DNA of 64,000 nucleotides from Levilactobacillus parabrevis ATCC 53295 (GCF_001434055.1 NZ_AZCZ01000004.1:1-64000), one strand, 5' to 3'; positions 36,161-45,560 are shown, numbered from the stretch's first letter. Notes: generated by a model not told the origin, from the letters alone. A program made the numbers and translations.

Positions 36161-37473
36161 GGTCGCCGCCCTCCCCGTTGCTTTCCCTGTCGATTGAGTC
36201 GCGTAATCATCACCTGCGCACGCCGAACGGCCCGGGTCTGCGTTTGGACGTAGCAGGTCACTTCGCCCCCTGGAAATTTTGCGCTCCGCCCAGCTCGTCC
36301 GGCAATCTGAACCAGTGCCGCCGTTGAAAAGACGGCATCGTCACCACCCAGAATCACCACCGCAATATTGGGAAAGGTCACCCCCCGCTCCAGAATCGTG
36401 GTCGTCACTAGAAAAGAGAGTCGTTGATCGCGTAACGCCTGAACCTTGCACGTTCGTTCTGGATCGGCGGCGTGGACACTAACCCCACCACGGATGCCTT
36501 GTCGTCCTAACTCAGCCATGATCTCTGGGAGGTCACGGACGTGGGGGACGAACAGCAGAAATCGTTGCCCCTTCTGTAGATAAGTTAGGAGTTGTTGAAT
36601 GAGGGGACGCGGTAATCGCCCCTTGCGTAAATATTCTCGCCACCGCCACGCCAATTTCACCCGCAGTTGTGGCAAGAGATAACCATGGTAGCGCAAGGGT
36701 AAATAAGTCGCGACCAGCGTCCGTTGGCGAATCTGACGCTGCAGCTTTTCGCCTGGCGTGGCTGTGAGGTAGAGATGCTGGCCCGTGGGCTTCTCGGCGC
36801 GTGTAATCGCCAATTGGAGTAACGGACTCGTTGCCAATGGAAAGGCGTCGACCTCATCCACAATGATCCAGTCAAAGGCGTGTTCGAACCGTAACAACTG
36901 GTGGGTTGTGCAGACGGTCAGCTGACTGTAGCGATACGGAGCCGGTTGCTCCCCGTACAATACACACTGGCTGACTGCCGCAAATGCCGCTTGAATTCGT
37001 GGAGCGAGCTCCAAACAGACGTCCACCCGAGGTGAAGCCCAGGCGACTCGCCATCCTCGTGCAACAGCCCATGCCAATGCCGGGTAAACAATCTCAGTCT
37101 TTCCAGCCCCAGTCACGGCCCACAACAATTGACTTTGGCCCTGCTGGACGTGCTGGCGAATCTTCTCGGCGGCCCGTTGCTGATCCGGACTCAATTTTCC
37201 CGTCCAAGTCAGCGGTGACTCTGATGGCGAGAACCGATTGGGCTCCGGAATAGTGTATAATTTAGTCTGTGAGGTCACCCGCCCTAGCTGTAGGCACTGG
37301 CGGCAGTACCACGCCCCATTCGGCAGCTGATCCGAGTTCGCCAACCACTGCTGACACCGTTGGCACTGATACCGCTGACCAACTCGCTTTACGGCCAGCT
37401 TTCCCGTTCCCAACCGGTCCGTCCCGGTGGTAGCTGGTAAGCGGCGACCAAAATACTCTGATAAATTAATCAT
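36157..37473 (-). CDS. comFA: DNA-uptake helicase ComFA
   Basis: A 438-residue DEAD-box-like ATPase that drives transforming DNA into the cytoplasm. A zinc finger CQRC...CRQC lies at about residues 38-60. Walker A AVTGAGKTEI is near 118, the DEVD box near 205, and the C-terminal helicase motif QIAGRAGRS near 390. It is the first gene of the comFA-comFC operon and diverges from yigZ. No classical ComK box was recognised upstream. Presence of an intact pair suggests competence capacity but does not prove it. Confidence 0.94.
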   Translation of the reverse strand: MINLSEYFGRRLPATTGTDRLGTGKLAVKRVGQRYQCQRCQQWLANSDQLPNGAWYCRQCLQLGRVTSQTKLYTIPEPNRFSPSESPLTWTGKLSPDQQRAAEKIRQHVQQGQSQLLWAVTGAGKTEIVYPALAWAVARGWRVAWASPRVDVCLELAPRIQAAFAAVSQCVLYGEQPAPYRYSQLTVCTTHQLLRFEHAFDWIIVDEVDAFPLATSPLLQLAITRAEKPTGQHLYLTATPGEKLQRQIRQRTLVATYLPLRYHGYLLPQLRVKLAWRWREYLRKGRLPRPLIQQLLTYLQKGQRFLLFVPHVRDLPEIMAELGRQGIRGGVSVHAADPERTCKVQALRDQRLSFLVTTTILERGVTFPNIAVVILGGDDAVFSTAALVQIAGRAGRSAKFPGGEVTCYVQTQTRAVRRAQVMITRLNRQGKQRGGRRP

Positions 37474-37550
37474 GAAGTTCCTCCCATCTGGTGGTACAGG
37501 AACTAACTCCGTAAAAAGCGGCGAAATATTTTTGAGAAAGGTGTTTTTTT

Positions 37551-38213
37551 ATGGAAACCGACTATTTAACGATTCAAGCAACTGGCCAACACGACCTAGA
37601 AATCAAAAAATCTCGCTTTATCACCGATATCGCTCGCGTGGCGACTGAAGACGAAGCCAAGGCGTTTCTTGCCACCGTCAGTGCACGTGAACCCAAAGCC
37701 AACCATCATTGCTGGGCCTACGTCTTGGGTGAACACGATGAGATTCAACGGGAAAGTGACAACGGTGAGCCCTCGGGAACGGCCGGTGTTCCTATTCTAA
37801 CGGTGCTACAACGCAATCAGCTCCACAACGTGATTGCCGTCGTCACCCGTTACTTTGGTGGCATCAAGCTAGGTGCCGGTGGTTTAATCCGCGCCTACAG
37901 TAACGCTACATCGACGGCAATCGAAGCTGTTGGCGTCGTCAAACGTGTCCGCCAACGTGCCCTGACCCTAGCGGTCGATTATGCCAACTACGACCGACTG
38001 AACCACTACCTGACCGAAGAAAAAATCACCACGCTAGACACCGCCTACACGGATGCCGTAGCCGTCACAATTGCGGTCGATTTAGACAAAGTTGACGCCA
38101 CCCAGCAAGCCATTACGGATCTTCTCAGCAACCGATTGACCGTGACTGTGGGTGACATTGACTACCACGAAGTTCCCGTTGAGATCCACGCCAGTAGCCG
38201 CGAAACGGACTAA
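37551..38213 (+). CDS. YigZ/IMPACT family protein
   Basis: A 220-residue protein of the UPF0029/IMPACT family. The N-terminal domain (about 1-125) contains RESDNGEPSGTAGVPIL and RYFGGIKLGAGGLIRAY, the family signature. The C-terminal domain (about 138-210) is the DUF1949 ferredoxin-like fold. Eukaryotic IMPACT regulates translation, but the bacterial function is unknown. It is divergent from comFA, as in many lactobacilli. GAAAGGTG precedes the ATG. Confidence 0.93.
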   Translation: METDYLTIQATGQHDLEIKKSRFITDIARVATEDEAKAFLATVSAREPKANHHCWAYVLGEHDEIQRESDNGEPSGTAGVPILTVLQRNQLHNVIAVVTRYFGGIKLGAGGLIRAYSNATSTAIEAVGVVKRVRQRALTLAVDYANYDRLNHYLTEEKITTLDTAYTDAVAVTIAVDLDKVDATQQAITDLLSNRLTVTVGDIDYHEVPVEIHASSRETD

Positions 38214-38232
38214 CCTTGTAAAAAACAGTCGT

Positions 38233-38283
38233 CAGTTTCGCCTGCGGCTCGCGGTAGAACCCCTGGTAGCCGCAGACAACTGA
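38233..38283. repeat. Hairpin after yigZ with ends like the structured repeat
   Basis: Nested inverted repeats CAGTT / AACTG and CTGCGGCT / AGCCGCAG with an 18-base loop. The 5' arm TCGCCTGCGGCT equals the consensus 5' end of the intergenic repeat family. It may act as the yigZ terminator, although no T run follows. Confidence 0.5.
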
Positions 38284-38307
38284 TTTCATCCCCATTTAAT
38301 AAATATG

Positions 38308-38344
38308 AAAAAAGCGGCACGCCAATTTAACGGCGTGCTGCTTT
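38308..38344 (-). terminator. tagO terminator
   Basis: Minus-strand stem AGCAGCACGCCG / TGGCGTGCCGCT followed by six U residues. Confidence 0.85.
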
Positions 38345-38347
38345 CGT

Positions 38348-39442
38348 TTAATCTGAATTTTTAGACGTTAATTGCTTCACGATGCGCTTGATCCAGTGCA
38401 ATAGCGGCTGGTGGTTCGAGCCTACCAACCCAATTGCCTCGACGAACAGTTCCAAACCAATCAGAATGGCTACCGTCAAGAGGACCGAGCCCACAATCGT
38501 CGATAACGGATACAGCAGTGAAATGAAGGAAAAAATCAGTGCAATTCCGTAGATGACCAACACCGTTTGGCGGTGGGTCAATCCTAGCTGCATCAACCGG
38601 TGATGCAGATGGTGCTTATCGGCGTGTGAGATTGGCTGCTTGTTTAAAATCCGCCGAATCATCGCGTACACGGTGTCCGTGATGGGTACCCCGAGAATAA
38701 TCACGGGGATGATGACGGAAATAAAGGTAACGTTCTTCAACCCATATAGCGAGAAGCAGGCAATCATGAACCCAATGAATTGGGCCCCGGTATCCCCTAA
38801 GTAAATCCGTGCTGGGAAGAAATTATAGGGCAAGAACCCGACCATCGCGGCAACCAGCGCAAAGATCATGATGGCTACCCAGGTGTTTGCCACGTTAAGG
38901 AAGAAGAGACCAATAATCCCGGTCGTCGTCAGTGCAATGATCGACACCCCTGTTGCCAAGCCATCGAGCCCGTCGATCAGGTTGATGGCGTTGACGATTG
39001 CCACGATCCACAGCAGCGTGATGGGCAATGCCAACCAGCCAAAGTGCCAGACCCCAATAAAGGGCAGCGTCAAATAGCGCATGCGAACGCCGGCCACAAA
39101 GTAAACTTCCAACGCAGCAGCTAATTGAAACATCACCTTCTGCCGCGGTCTCAATTCAAAAACGTCATCAATCATACCACCCGCGATGATAATACATTCA
39201 CCACCGAACAGGCCCCACAACTGTTGCGTTGGCATTTGATCACGCAAGAGAAACATGGTTGAAAAGGTAAACGCAATAAAGATTGCTAGGCCACCAAGTG
39301 TCGGCATTGGCACCTTATTGACCCGTCGTTGATTCGGTTTATCCACCGCACCAATTTGAAACGCAAAGCGGCGTACAAACGGCGTTAGGACTGCGGAGAT
39401 AATCATGGTAGCAAATAAGCTAACAATAATCTCAAATCTCAT
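38348..39442 (-). CDS. tagO: Undecaprenyl-phosphate GlcNAc-1-phosphate transferase (TagO/WecA type)
   Basis: A 364-residue polytopic membrane enzyme of the MraY/WecA family with about 11 helices. It attaches a GlcNAc-1-phosphate to the lipid carrier, the first step of wall teichoic acid or polysaccharide linkage-unit synthesis. Catalytic motifs: GGMIDD near residue 88, NAINLIDGLDGLA near 152, and the basic loop HADKHHLHHRLMQLG near 273. The single-gene setting with terminator is usual. TagO is favoured over MraY because of length and the HHLHHR loop. Confidence 0.9.
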   Translation of the reverse strand: MRFEIIVSLFATMIISAVLTPFVRRFAFQIGAVDKPNQRRVNKVPMPTLGGLAIFIAFTFSTMFLLRDQMPTQQLWGLFGGECIIIAGGMIDDVFELRPRQKVMFQLAAALEVYFVAGVRMRYLTLPFIGVWHFGWLALPITLLWIVAIVNAINLIDGLDGLATGVSIIALTTTGIIGLFFLNVANTWVAIMIFALVAAMVGFLPYNFFPARIYLGDTGAQFIGFMIACFSLYGLKNVTFISVIIPVIILGVPITDTVYAMIRRILNKQPISHADKHHLHHRLMQLGLTHRQTVLVIYGIALIFSFISLLYPLSTIVGSVLLTVAILIGLELFVEAIGLVGSNHQPLLHWIKRIVKQLTSKNSD

Positions 39443-39694
39443 AAAGTGTCCTCTTTCTTTCCTACATATCTTTTGCTAATTATACAAATCTCCCAAATTA
39501 AACACAACCGCCATTTGAAGAATGTTCAGAAAAGTTAAGGTTTGCAAGTCCCCACATCACTTTTCACAAGCACAACCACTTCAATCATCGCTTAGTTAGT
39601 TCAGCGAAAATCCAATGAAAACAAATGCCTACTGGATTCCGCTAATTATAAGTATATAAATATTCGGTAATCGCCGAAATGGCGGAGATTAAGC
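39443..39694. other. Intergenic region between tagO and the first lrgAB pair
   Basis: No gene seen. It should hold the tagO promoter on the minus strand, not identified clearly. A short hairpin AATCGCC / GGCGGAGATT lies near 39668-39690. Confidence 0.4.
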
Positions 39695-39723
39695 TTGTGT
39701 ATTCGGAGTTGGCCCCATATAAT
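39695..39723 (+). promoter_or_regulatory. Promoter of the first lrgAB pair
   Basis: TTGTGT (39695-39700), 17 bases, TATAAT (39718-39723). The surrounding CTTGTGTATTC and CCCATATAATG recur before the second pair. A hairpin AAGAGC / GCTCTT lies about ten bases downstream. Confidence 0.65.
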
Positions 39724-39843
39724 GTGGTTAGTTCAAGAGCAATTAAGCTCTTATTGATATTTTTATAATTAGTGCCTAATTTTCTTGTGAAATTTTAGTA
39801 ATTGTTGGTTGGATTTGGTGTTTCATTGAAAGGAGATTTTTCT

Positions 39844-40284
39844 ATGGCTAGCCAAGATAAAGTTCCCCAAACGGAAACCACCACCGAAGAGAAACCATCT
39901 CCCATTATTGTGCAGATGGCAATCTTCGCCGCAGTTTTGTTCGTCTCCAGTTTAATTTCACCCTTGTTTCCGCCATCCTTCCCCGTACCGACACCGGTTA
40001 TCGGCTTGATTATCCTTTACCTACTGCTGGCGTCTCACATCGTTAAGTTACGGAACGTCGAAAAGTTTGGTGATTTCATGATCAGTCTGATTGCCTTTCT
40101 CTTTGTCCCATCTGGAATTCAATTGGCCGCCAGCCTCGACATTCTCAAGGCGCAAGGGATTCAAATCGTTAGCGTGGTTCTGATTGCAACGATCGTCATG
40201 CTGGTCGTTGTCGCTTACACCACAGCTGGTATGATTTGGATTCGCAAGCACGTCTTTCATCGCAGTGCTGACGTCAAATCCTAG
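39844..40284 (+). CDS. LrgA/CidA family membrane protein, copy 1
   Basis: A 146-residue holin-like protein with four hydrophobic helices after a polar N terminus of about 24 residues. The PxPVPTPVIGLIILYLLL segment is typical of LrgA/CidA. In Staphylococcus and Streptococcus LrgAB/CidAB affect murein hydrolase activity and autolysis, and some members move pyruvate. The ATG at 39844 has AAAGGAG at good distance. It is one half of a pair duplicated in tandem (second copy at 41.7 kb). Whether it is a Cid or an Lrg protein cannot be told from sequence. Confidence 0.9.
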   Translation: MASQDKVPQTETTTEEKPSPIIVQMAIFAAVLFVSSLISPLFPPSFPVPTPVIGLIILYLLLASHIVKLRNVEKFGDFMISLIAFLFVPSGIQLAASLDILKAQGIQIVSVVLIATIVMLVVVAYTTAGMIWIRKHVFHRSADVKS

Positions 40285-40555
40285 TTAAGAAAACGGCGAC
40301 CACAACATTTCGGCTTAATCTGTCAGTCCCATCACGTTTCATTCTTCAAAAACATAAAGATTGAAAATGCCTAAACCTGTTTCAGCTTAATATAGCAATG
40401 CTGTCTGGCTCAAACCGACTCTGAATACCATCTAATGCGATTGCCAACAGCTTATTGGTCTAACCGATAGGCAACCGTCACATTAGCCACCATTCTGGCA
40501 ACCACAGGCGACAACCTTCAATCTTTAGCATAAAGCATAAAAGAGATGAGTGTCC

Positions 40556-41362
40556 ATGATTATTCTTACAGCAGCACCGCACATGGCGGTCTGGGGGAAA
40601 TGGCTGGGTGATGCACTCGGCACAAACGCGGCCGGCGCCCCCGCTGGTAATGCAATTTTTGGTATCTTTCTGTCCCTGTTAGTCTATCTGATTGGTCAAT
40701 GGCTCTTTAAAGTGGGCAAAGGCTTCTTCCTATTCCAACCCCTTTTCGTTGGGATGGTCCTCGGTATCTTTATCCTGTTTTTGATGGCCAAGGTCTTTGG
40801 CACCACAACCGCTACCTTTTATAAGTCGGCCTACAAACCAGGCGGCGACATTATCTTCTGGTTCCTGAATCCAGCGACGATTGCCTTTGCCATTCCGCTG
40901 TACCGACGTAACGACATCGTCAAGCGTTTCTGGCTCGAAATCACCCTGTCCCTTATCATTGGTCTTGTGGTTTCCCTGTTCTTTATCTACGGAGCTGCTC
41001 GCTTATTGGGCTTGAACGACGTTGGGATTGCCTCCATGTTACCACAAGCTGCCACGACCGCGATTGCCATGCCAATTGCGGCGGCTACGGGTGGGAATGC
41101 GGCCATCACAGCCATGGCCTGCATCCTCAACGCCGTCATTATCTACGCACTGGGTGGCTGGTTGGTTAAGTTCTTCCGGCTCAACAATGATCCCATCGGC
41201 GCTGGCCTCGGTCTAGGAACCGCCGGCCACACCGTGGGTTCCGCCAAGGCTTTACAATTGGGGTCCATTCAGGGTTCCATGGCTTCAATTGCCGTCGTCA
41301 TCATTTCAATTGTGGTTGATATCGTCGTGCCACCTTTTGCCGCCTTTATGGGCTTAAAGTAA
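40556..41362 (+). CDS. LrgB/CidB family membrane protein, copy 1
   Basis: A 268-residue protein with about seven membrane helices. Family landmarks are FNP-like FLNPATIAFAIPLYRR near residue 100, SMLPQAATTAIAMPIA near 160 and LGLGTAGHTVGSAKALQLG near 220. It partners with LrgA. The gap to the LrgA gene is 271 bases, against only 24 in the second pair, so it may have its own promoter. A GTG two codons upstream is in frame; the ATG is chosen by comparison with copy 2. Confidence 0.9.
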   Translation: MIILTAAPHMAVWGKWLGDALGTNAAGAPAGNAIFGIFLSLLVYLIGQWLFKVGKGFFLFQPLFVGMVLGIFILFLMAKVFGTTTATFYKSAYKPGGDIIFWFLNPATIAFAIPLYRRNDIVKRFWLEITLSLIIGLVVSLFFIYGAARLLGLNDVGIASMLPQAATTAIAMPIAAATGGNAAITAMACILNAVIIYALGGWLVKFFRLNNDPIGAGLGLGTAGHTVGSAKALQLGSIQGSMASIAVVIISIVVDIVVPPFAAFMGLK

Positions 41363-41551
41363 CGCGAATCGAAAGAGCGTAGACCAATCTCTCACTCTTT
41401 TTTTGACTAAATTTCATCATTTGCCGCCGAAACCGATGGCTTGTGAAAAAATAGTTATCCTGAAAAGCTTTTTGAAACCTAGTCTGGCTACTTGCAGACC
41501 TATATCACTGCACAAACAAGCGGACAAACCGCGTCATAACGCAGATTGTCC
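41363..41551. other. Spacer between the two lrgAB pairs
   Basis: It starts with a weak terminator-like stretch (AAAGAG...CTCTTTTTTT, 41382-41405). Further on a hairpin (TGCACAA...GGACAA / TTGTCC-TTGTGCA, about 41511-41558) runs into the -35 of the second promoter. Confidence 0.5.
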
Positions 41552-41580
41552 TTGTGCATTCCGCTCAAATCCCATATAAT
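41552..41580 (+). promoter_or_regulatory. Promoter of the second lrgAB pair
   Basis: TTGTGC (41552-41557), 17 bases, TATAAT (41575-41580), closely like the promoter of the first pair in sequence and spacing. Confidence 0.65.
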
Positions 41581-41698
41581 GATTATGAACGATTGAGAGC
41601 GGTTTCACAGCTAGTTTCATTCTGCCTCTGCCAAGGTTTTCTTTGTGAAATCTCCTCAATCGCCGTAGCACGCTTCGTGCTTGAAAGGAGATTTTATC

Positions 41699-42148
41699 TT
41701 GGCTTCGACTAATCACACCACACCATCGGAGACTGTCGCGGAACAACCGACACCGATTCTAGGCCAAATGAGCATTTTCGCTGCCATCTTATTTGTGGCA
41801 AGTCTCATTTCGCCTCTGTTCCCAGCCTCCCTTCCCGTACCTACGCCAGTAATCGGGATTGTTATTCTCTACATTCTACTGGCCACTCACATTCTAAAAT
41901 TACGTAACGTTGAAAAATTCGCTGACTTTATGATCAGCCTGATTGCCTTTCTCTTCGTCCCTGCCGGCGTCCAACTCGCCGCGAGCCTCGATATCTTGAA
42001 GGCCCAGGGACTCCAAATTACCGCGGTCGTGCTCATTGCCACCATCGTCATGCTGGTGCTGGTCAGCTACACCGCCGTCGGACTGATTTGGCTTCGTCAG
42101 CACCTGTTCCGCCGGACAACAGCGGCCGAACAGGAGTCGACCCTTTAG
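41699..42148 (+). CDS. LrgA/CidA family membrane protein, copy 2, TTG start
   Basis: A 149-residue paralogue of the protein at 39.8 kb, highly similar from the first helix on, with a different polar N terminus and C-terminal tail. The TTG at 41699 is chosen because GAAAGGAG lies eight bases upstream, exactly as for the ATG of copy 1. An in-frame ATG at 41681 precedes that site and is unlikely. The LrgB copy follows after 24 bases. The weaker start codon may keep its level lower than that of copy 1. Confidence 0.88.
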   Translation: MASTNHTTPSETVAEQPTPILGQMSIFAAILFVASLISPLFPASLPVPTPVIGIVILYILLATHILKLRNVEKFADFMISLIAFLFVPAGVQLAASLDILKAQGLQITAVVLIATIVMLVLVSYTAVGLIWLRQHLFRRTTAAEQESTL

Positions 42149-42172
42149 CGCCTAAATAAAGAAGGTTATAAA

Positions 42173-42979
42173 ATGATTATTTTAGCGGAAAACCCCAATT
42201 TAGCGTTGTGGGGCAAATGGCTCGGCGATGGTCTTGGAACCAACGCCGACGGCTCCACCGCTGGTAACGCCATCTTTGGCATCTTCTTGTCACTCGTCGT
42301 TTACTTAATCGGCCAATGGCTCTTCAAAATCAGCAAGGGCTTCTTCCTCTTCCAACCCCTCTTCGTGGGGATGGTCCTGGGGATCTTCGTCCTCTTTCTC
42401 CTTGCCAAAACCTTTGGCACAACCACAGCCAACTTTTACCGGTCCGCCTACAAACCCGGCGGTGACATCATCTTCTGGTTCTTGAACCCGGCGACGATTG
42501 CCTTTGCCGTCCCGCTCTATCGACGGAACGACATTGTCAAAAAGTATTGGCTCGAAATTATTTTGTCGCTAATCATTGGACTCAGCATCTCGTTATTAGT
42601 GATTTACGAGGCCGCTAAGCTCATTGGCCTCGACCAGGTAGGAATTGCTTCAATGCTGCCACAAGCAGCGACAACGGCCATTGCAATGCCGATTTCCAAT
42701 GCCATCGGTGGTGTCGGCGCGGTCACCGCGACCGCCTGCATCTTGAACTCGGTCATCATCTACGCTCTAGGTGACTGGCTGGTCAAATTCTTCCGAATCG
42801 ACAAAGATCCCATCGGTGCTGGGTTAGGGCTGGGAACCGCCGGACACACGGTCGGTTCAGCTAAAGCCGTTCAACTGGGCTCAATTCAAGGATCCATGGC
42901 TTCGATTGCCGTCGTCATCATCTCAATCGTCGTCGATCTCCTGGTTCCACCGTTCGCCTCTTTAGTTGGCTTACGTTGA
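42173..42979 (+). CDS. LrgB/CidB family membrane protein, copy 2
   Basis: A 268-residue paralogue of the protein at 40.6 kb with equal length and conserved landmarks (FLNPATIAFAVPLYRR, SMLPQAATTAIAMPIS, LGLGTAGHTVGSAKAVQLG). Differences concentrate in the helix near residues 130-155. GAAGG precedes ATG. It is co-transcribed with the second LrgA, and a strong terminator follows. Confidence 0.92.
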   Translation: MIILAENPNLALWGKWLGDGLGTNADGSTAGNAIFGIFLSLVVYLIGQWLFKISKGFFLFQPLFVGMVLGIFVLFLLAKTFGTTTANFYRSAYKPGGDIIFWFLNPATIAFAVPLYRRNDIVKKYWLEIILSLIIGLSISLLVIYEAAKLIGLDQVGIASMLPQAATTAIAMPISNAIGGVGAVTATACILNSVIIYALGDWLVKFFRIDKDPIGAGLGLGTAGHTVGSAKAVQLGSIQGSMASIAVVIISIVVDLLVPPFASLVGLR

Positions 42980-43015
42980 TTCACCTACCACGCTCATCAC
43001 ACGGCAAAAATGACC

Positions 43016-43053
43016 CGGTCCCCCAATCGTCAACGGTTGGGGGACCGTTTTTT
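43016..43053 (+). terminator. Terminator of the second lrgAB pair
   Basis: Stem CGGTCCCCCAA / TTGGGGGACCG with a ten-base loop followed by six T residues on the plus strand. Confidence 0.95.
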
Positions 43054-43081
43054 ATAATCCGCCACACCAACCGTTCACATC

Positions 43082-43118
43082 AAAAAGCCCCCCAAAGCCA
43101 AGTTGGTTTTGGAGGGCG
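43082..43118 (-). terminator. Terminator of the KimA-like gene
   Basis: Minus-strand stem GCCCTCCAAAACC / GGCTTTGGGGGGC followed by five U residues, just past the stop. Confidence 0.88.
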
Positions 43119-43124
43119 AAGTCA

Positions 43125-44960
43125 CTACTCTTTCAAGTGATAGTTATAAGTCGATACGATAATATTTTCCCGCGAGTTCAACGTCGTCCGTAAGCGCAAC
43201 GCCGTTTGGTTATGCAGGATATTCTGCCATGGATGCCGCGGCACGAACTGCGGCACTAAGACCGTCGTCGTGAAGTTCCGTTCAACCGCCCGCTTGGCGA
43301 TCACGTCACAGAACCGCAACGTTGGCGTCGCAATAGAACGGTAGGACGAGTGAATATCCACGAACCGAATGTCCGGGAACTCTTCCTTGAACTCCTGCGC
43401 CGTCTTGTGTTCCTTCTCTGGATTTTCATCGAAGGACACGTGCATCGCGATCACATAATCCCCAATGGATCGGGCGTAGTTGATGGCACCAGCCGTCACC
43501 CGCGTAATATTGCTGACCAAGACAATGACCGTTGCGCCGTCATACTCGTGCATATCCGCCTTCGTCTTCGCCGCTACCCGCAGTTGCCGGGCAACTCGCT
43601 TGTAGTGCTGATGAATTCGGTTAAACAATAAGAGTAACAGTGGCATGATGATCAGGTATGGCCAAACATTGGCGAAGCGGATGAACAACAGAATCAGAAC
43701 CAGCGCTAGTGAAATCAACGCACCGATAAGGTTGATAAACGCCTTTCCCTGCCAGAAGCCCTCACGCGTTCGGAACCAGTGAATGATCATTCCGGATTGT
43801 GACAGGACAAATGGCACGAAAACCCCGATTGCATACAGCGGAATCAGGAGCGTGGTTTGCCCATGGAAGATGAAGATCAGGACGATGGCCCCGACAGCCA
43901 GAGAAATAATCCCGTTGGAGTAACCCAACCGGTCTCCCCGGTCCAAGTACGCGTGTGGTAAGAACTTATCCTTGGCTAGGTTATACGCTAGAATTGGGAA
44001 TGCCGAGAACCCGGTATTGGCCGCAACGGCTAAGATCAGTGCCGTAGATAATTGCAGAACATAGTAGATGACCCCGTGACCGAAAACGCCGCTCGCAATC
44101 TGTGAGAGGACCGTTTGGCCAGCCTGTGGTCGAACCCCCATGTAGTAACTGAGGAACGTGATGCCAGCAAAGAAGATGGCCAGGATCGTTGCCATAATGG
44201 CCAGCGTTGCCGCCGCATTATGACTCTTCGGTTTCTTGAAGTTTGGCACCGCGTTACTGAGTGCTTCCACCCCGGTCAGGGAAGAAGACCCGGACGAGAA
44301 CGCCCGCAAGAACAGCAACAGCGTCATACCGGAAACGGACCCACCTAACTGTGCCGAAGCGTGGTAGGTAATATTTCCCGTCACGATGTTGTAGAAGCCG
44401 ACACCGATCATGATGAAGATCATCAGAATGAAGAAATAAACTGGCCCCGTCAGGAACGCTGCAGACTCACGCATCCCCCGTAGGTTTAACAGCATGATCC
44501 CAATCACAATCAGGACTGAGATCAACACCGAGTATGGCGACAATGCCGGAATCGCCGAGGTAATGGCCTCGGTCCCAGATGTCGTTGAAACGGCCACGGT
44601 CAGCATATAATCGACCAACAGTGATCCCCCGGCAACTAACCCTGCCGATTGCCCCCAGTTCGTGCTGGCAACCACGTAGGCGCCACCACCGGACGGATAG
44701 GCATGAATGATCTGTTGGTAAGAAAGCGTGATCGCAAACAGCAGAATTAAGACCAGCGCCGCAACCCACAATTGATACATCAGGGCCGCTGCAGACAAGG
44801 TGATTAAGACTGTGGTAATTTGCTCAGTACCATAAGCCACGGAGGATAACGCGTCAGATGACAGTAAGGCTAATGCCTTAAACTTGGTCAACGCCTGACC
44901 GCCTTCATCCATGGTCTTTAGGGGTTTACCAATTAAAACCCGCTTTAAATAACGCCACAT
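43125..44960 (-). CDS. kimA: APC-superfamily potassium transporter, KimA-like
   Basis: A 611-residue protein with about 12 membrane helices (residues ~25-455) and a cytoplasmic C-terminal domain (~465-611) of universal-stress-protein type. The N terminus RVLIGKPLKTMDEGG, then LALLSSDALSSVAYGTEQI, matches B. subtilis KimA (YdaO), a high-affinity K+/H+ symporter inhibited by c-di-AMP. The C-terminal half also follows KimA (VHVSFD..., ILHNQTALRLR). I saw no ydaO-type c-di-AMP riboswitch in the 600 bases upstream. The genome also encodes DarA, another c-di-AMP receptor (59.6 kb). An amino-acid permease role cannot be excluded. Confidence 0.85.
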   Translation of the reverse strand: MWRYLKRVLIGKPLKTMDEGGQALTKFKALALLSSDALSSVAYGTEQITTVLITLSAAALMYQLWVAALVLILLFAITLSYQQIIHAYPSGGGAYVVASTNWGQSAGLVAGGSLLVDYMLTVAVSTTSGTEAITSAIPALSPYSVLISVLIVIGIMLLNLRGMRESAAFLTGPVYFFILMIFIMIGVGFYNIVTGNITYHASAQLGGSVSGMTLLLFLRAFSSGSSSLTGVEALSNAVPNFKKPKSHNAAATLAIMATILAIFFAGITFLSYYMGVRPQAGQTVLSQIASGVFGHGVIYYVLQLSTALILAVAANTGFSAFPILAYNLAKDKFLPHAYLDRGDRLGYSNGIISLAVGAIVLIFIFHGQTTLLIPLYAIGVFVPFVLSQSGMIIHWFRTREGFWQGKAFINLIGALISLALVLILLFIRFANVWPYLIIMPLLLLLFNRIHQHYKRVARQLRVAAKTKADMHEYDGATVIVLVSNITRVTAGAINYARSIGDYVIAMHVSFDENPEKEHKTAQEFKEEFPDIRFVDIHSSYRSIATPTLRFCDVIAKRAVERNFTTTVLVPQFVPRHPWQNILHNQTALRLRTTLNSRENIIVSTYNYHLKE

Positions 44961-45560
44961 GACTACTTACTCCTTATCTCCATAAATAATGAAAACGGGC
45001 TTACACCCGCCTTTTAAAGTCTCTATAATCGTTTCAATTTCAAACGCAAACGTAATTCTACTACAACTAGCTCAACAATACCACTCTTGTTCAGCTTAGC
45101 AACTAAGAAAACTGCAAACGGTGTGGTCGCATCAATTGACTGCCCATTCAGCATTGCCGACCAGCGGCAAAAGAAAGCGCTTCATACACTGGGCACTCCC
45201 GCTGTGAAAATTCACTAACTTTGCCCGTTCTAATCTTGCCTGACCACGACTCTTCCCAGCTTACAATGCCCTAACCGAGATGACTAATTTAATCTACCGT
45301 ACAAACTCGCTTAATTTCCGTCCCATCTGTATCCCTCATTTAGCCCCTCTATATCCAAGTAACTATCAAGCCCTATACGACTCACAAACGCCGTTACGAA
45401 ACCATTACGGATCCGCACAGTGCCCCGGTGAAGACAACTGTCACCTACAAGTCATCCCGTCAACAAGTGTTCTGTCCCCCAGCAACTGAATCTTTCGAAC
45501 ACGGCTAATCAACCTATAAGCAATTTATAGTATACTTACACTTAAGGGGGGAATTCGACG
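44961..45560. other. Gene-free region upstream of kimA and the acetyltransferase
   Basis: Divergent promoter region. A small hairpin CGGGCTTACACCCG (about 44996-45010) lies in the kimA leader. On the plus strand TATACT (45531-45536) is the best -10 for the acetyltransferase gene. No small gene or riboswitch consensus was recognised. Confidence 0.5.

Noticed and set aside
45170-45195. Possible CcpA cre site AAAGCGCTTCAT upstream of kimA
   Set aside because: The symmetric halves are one base too close for the cre consensus.
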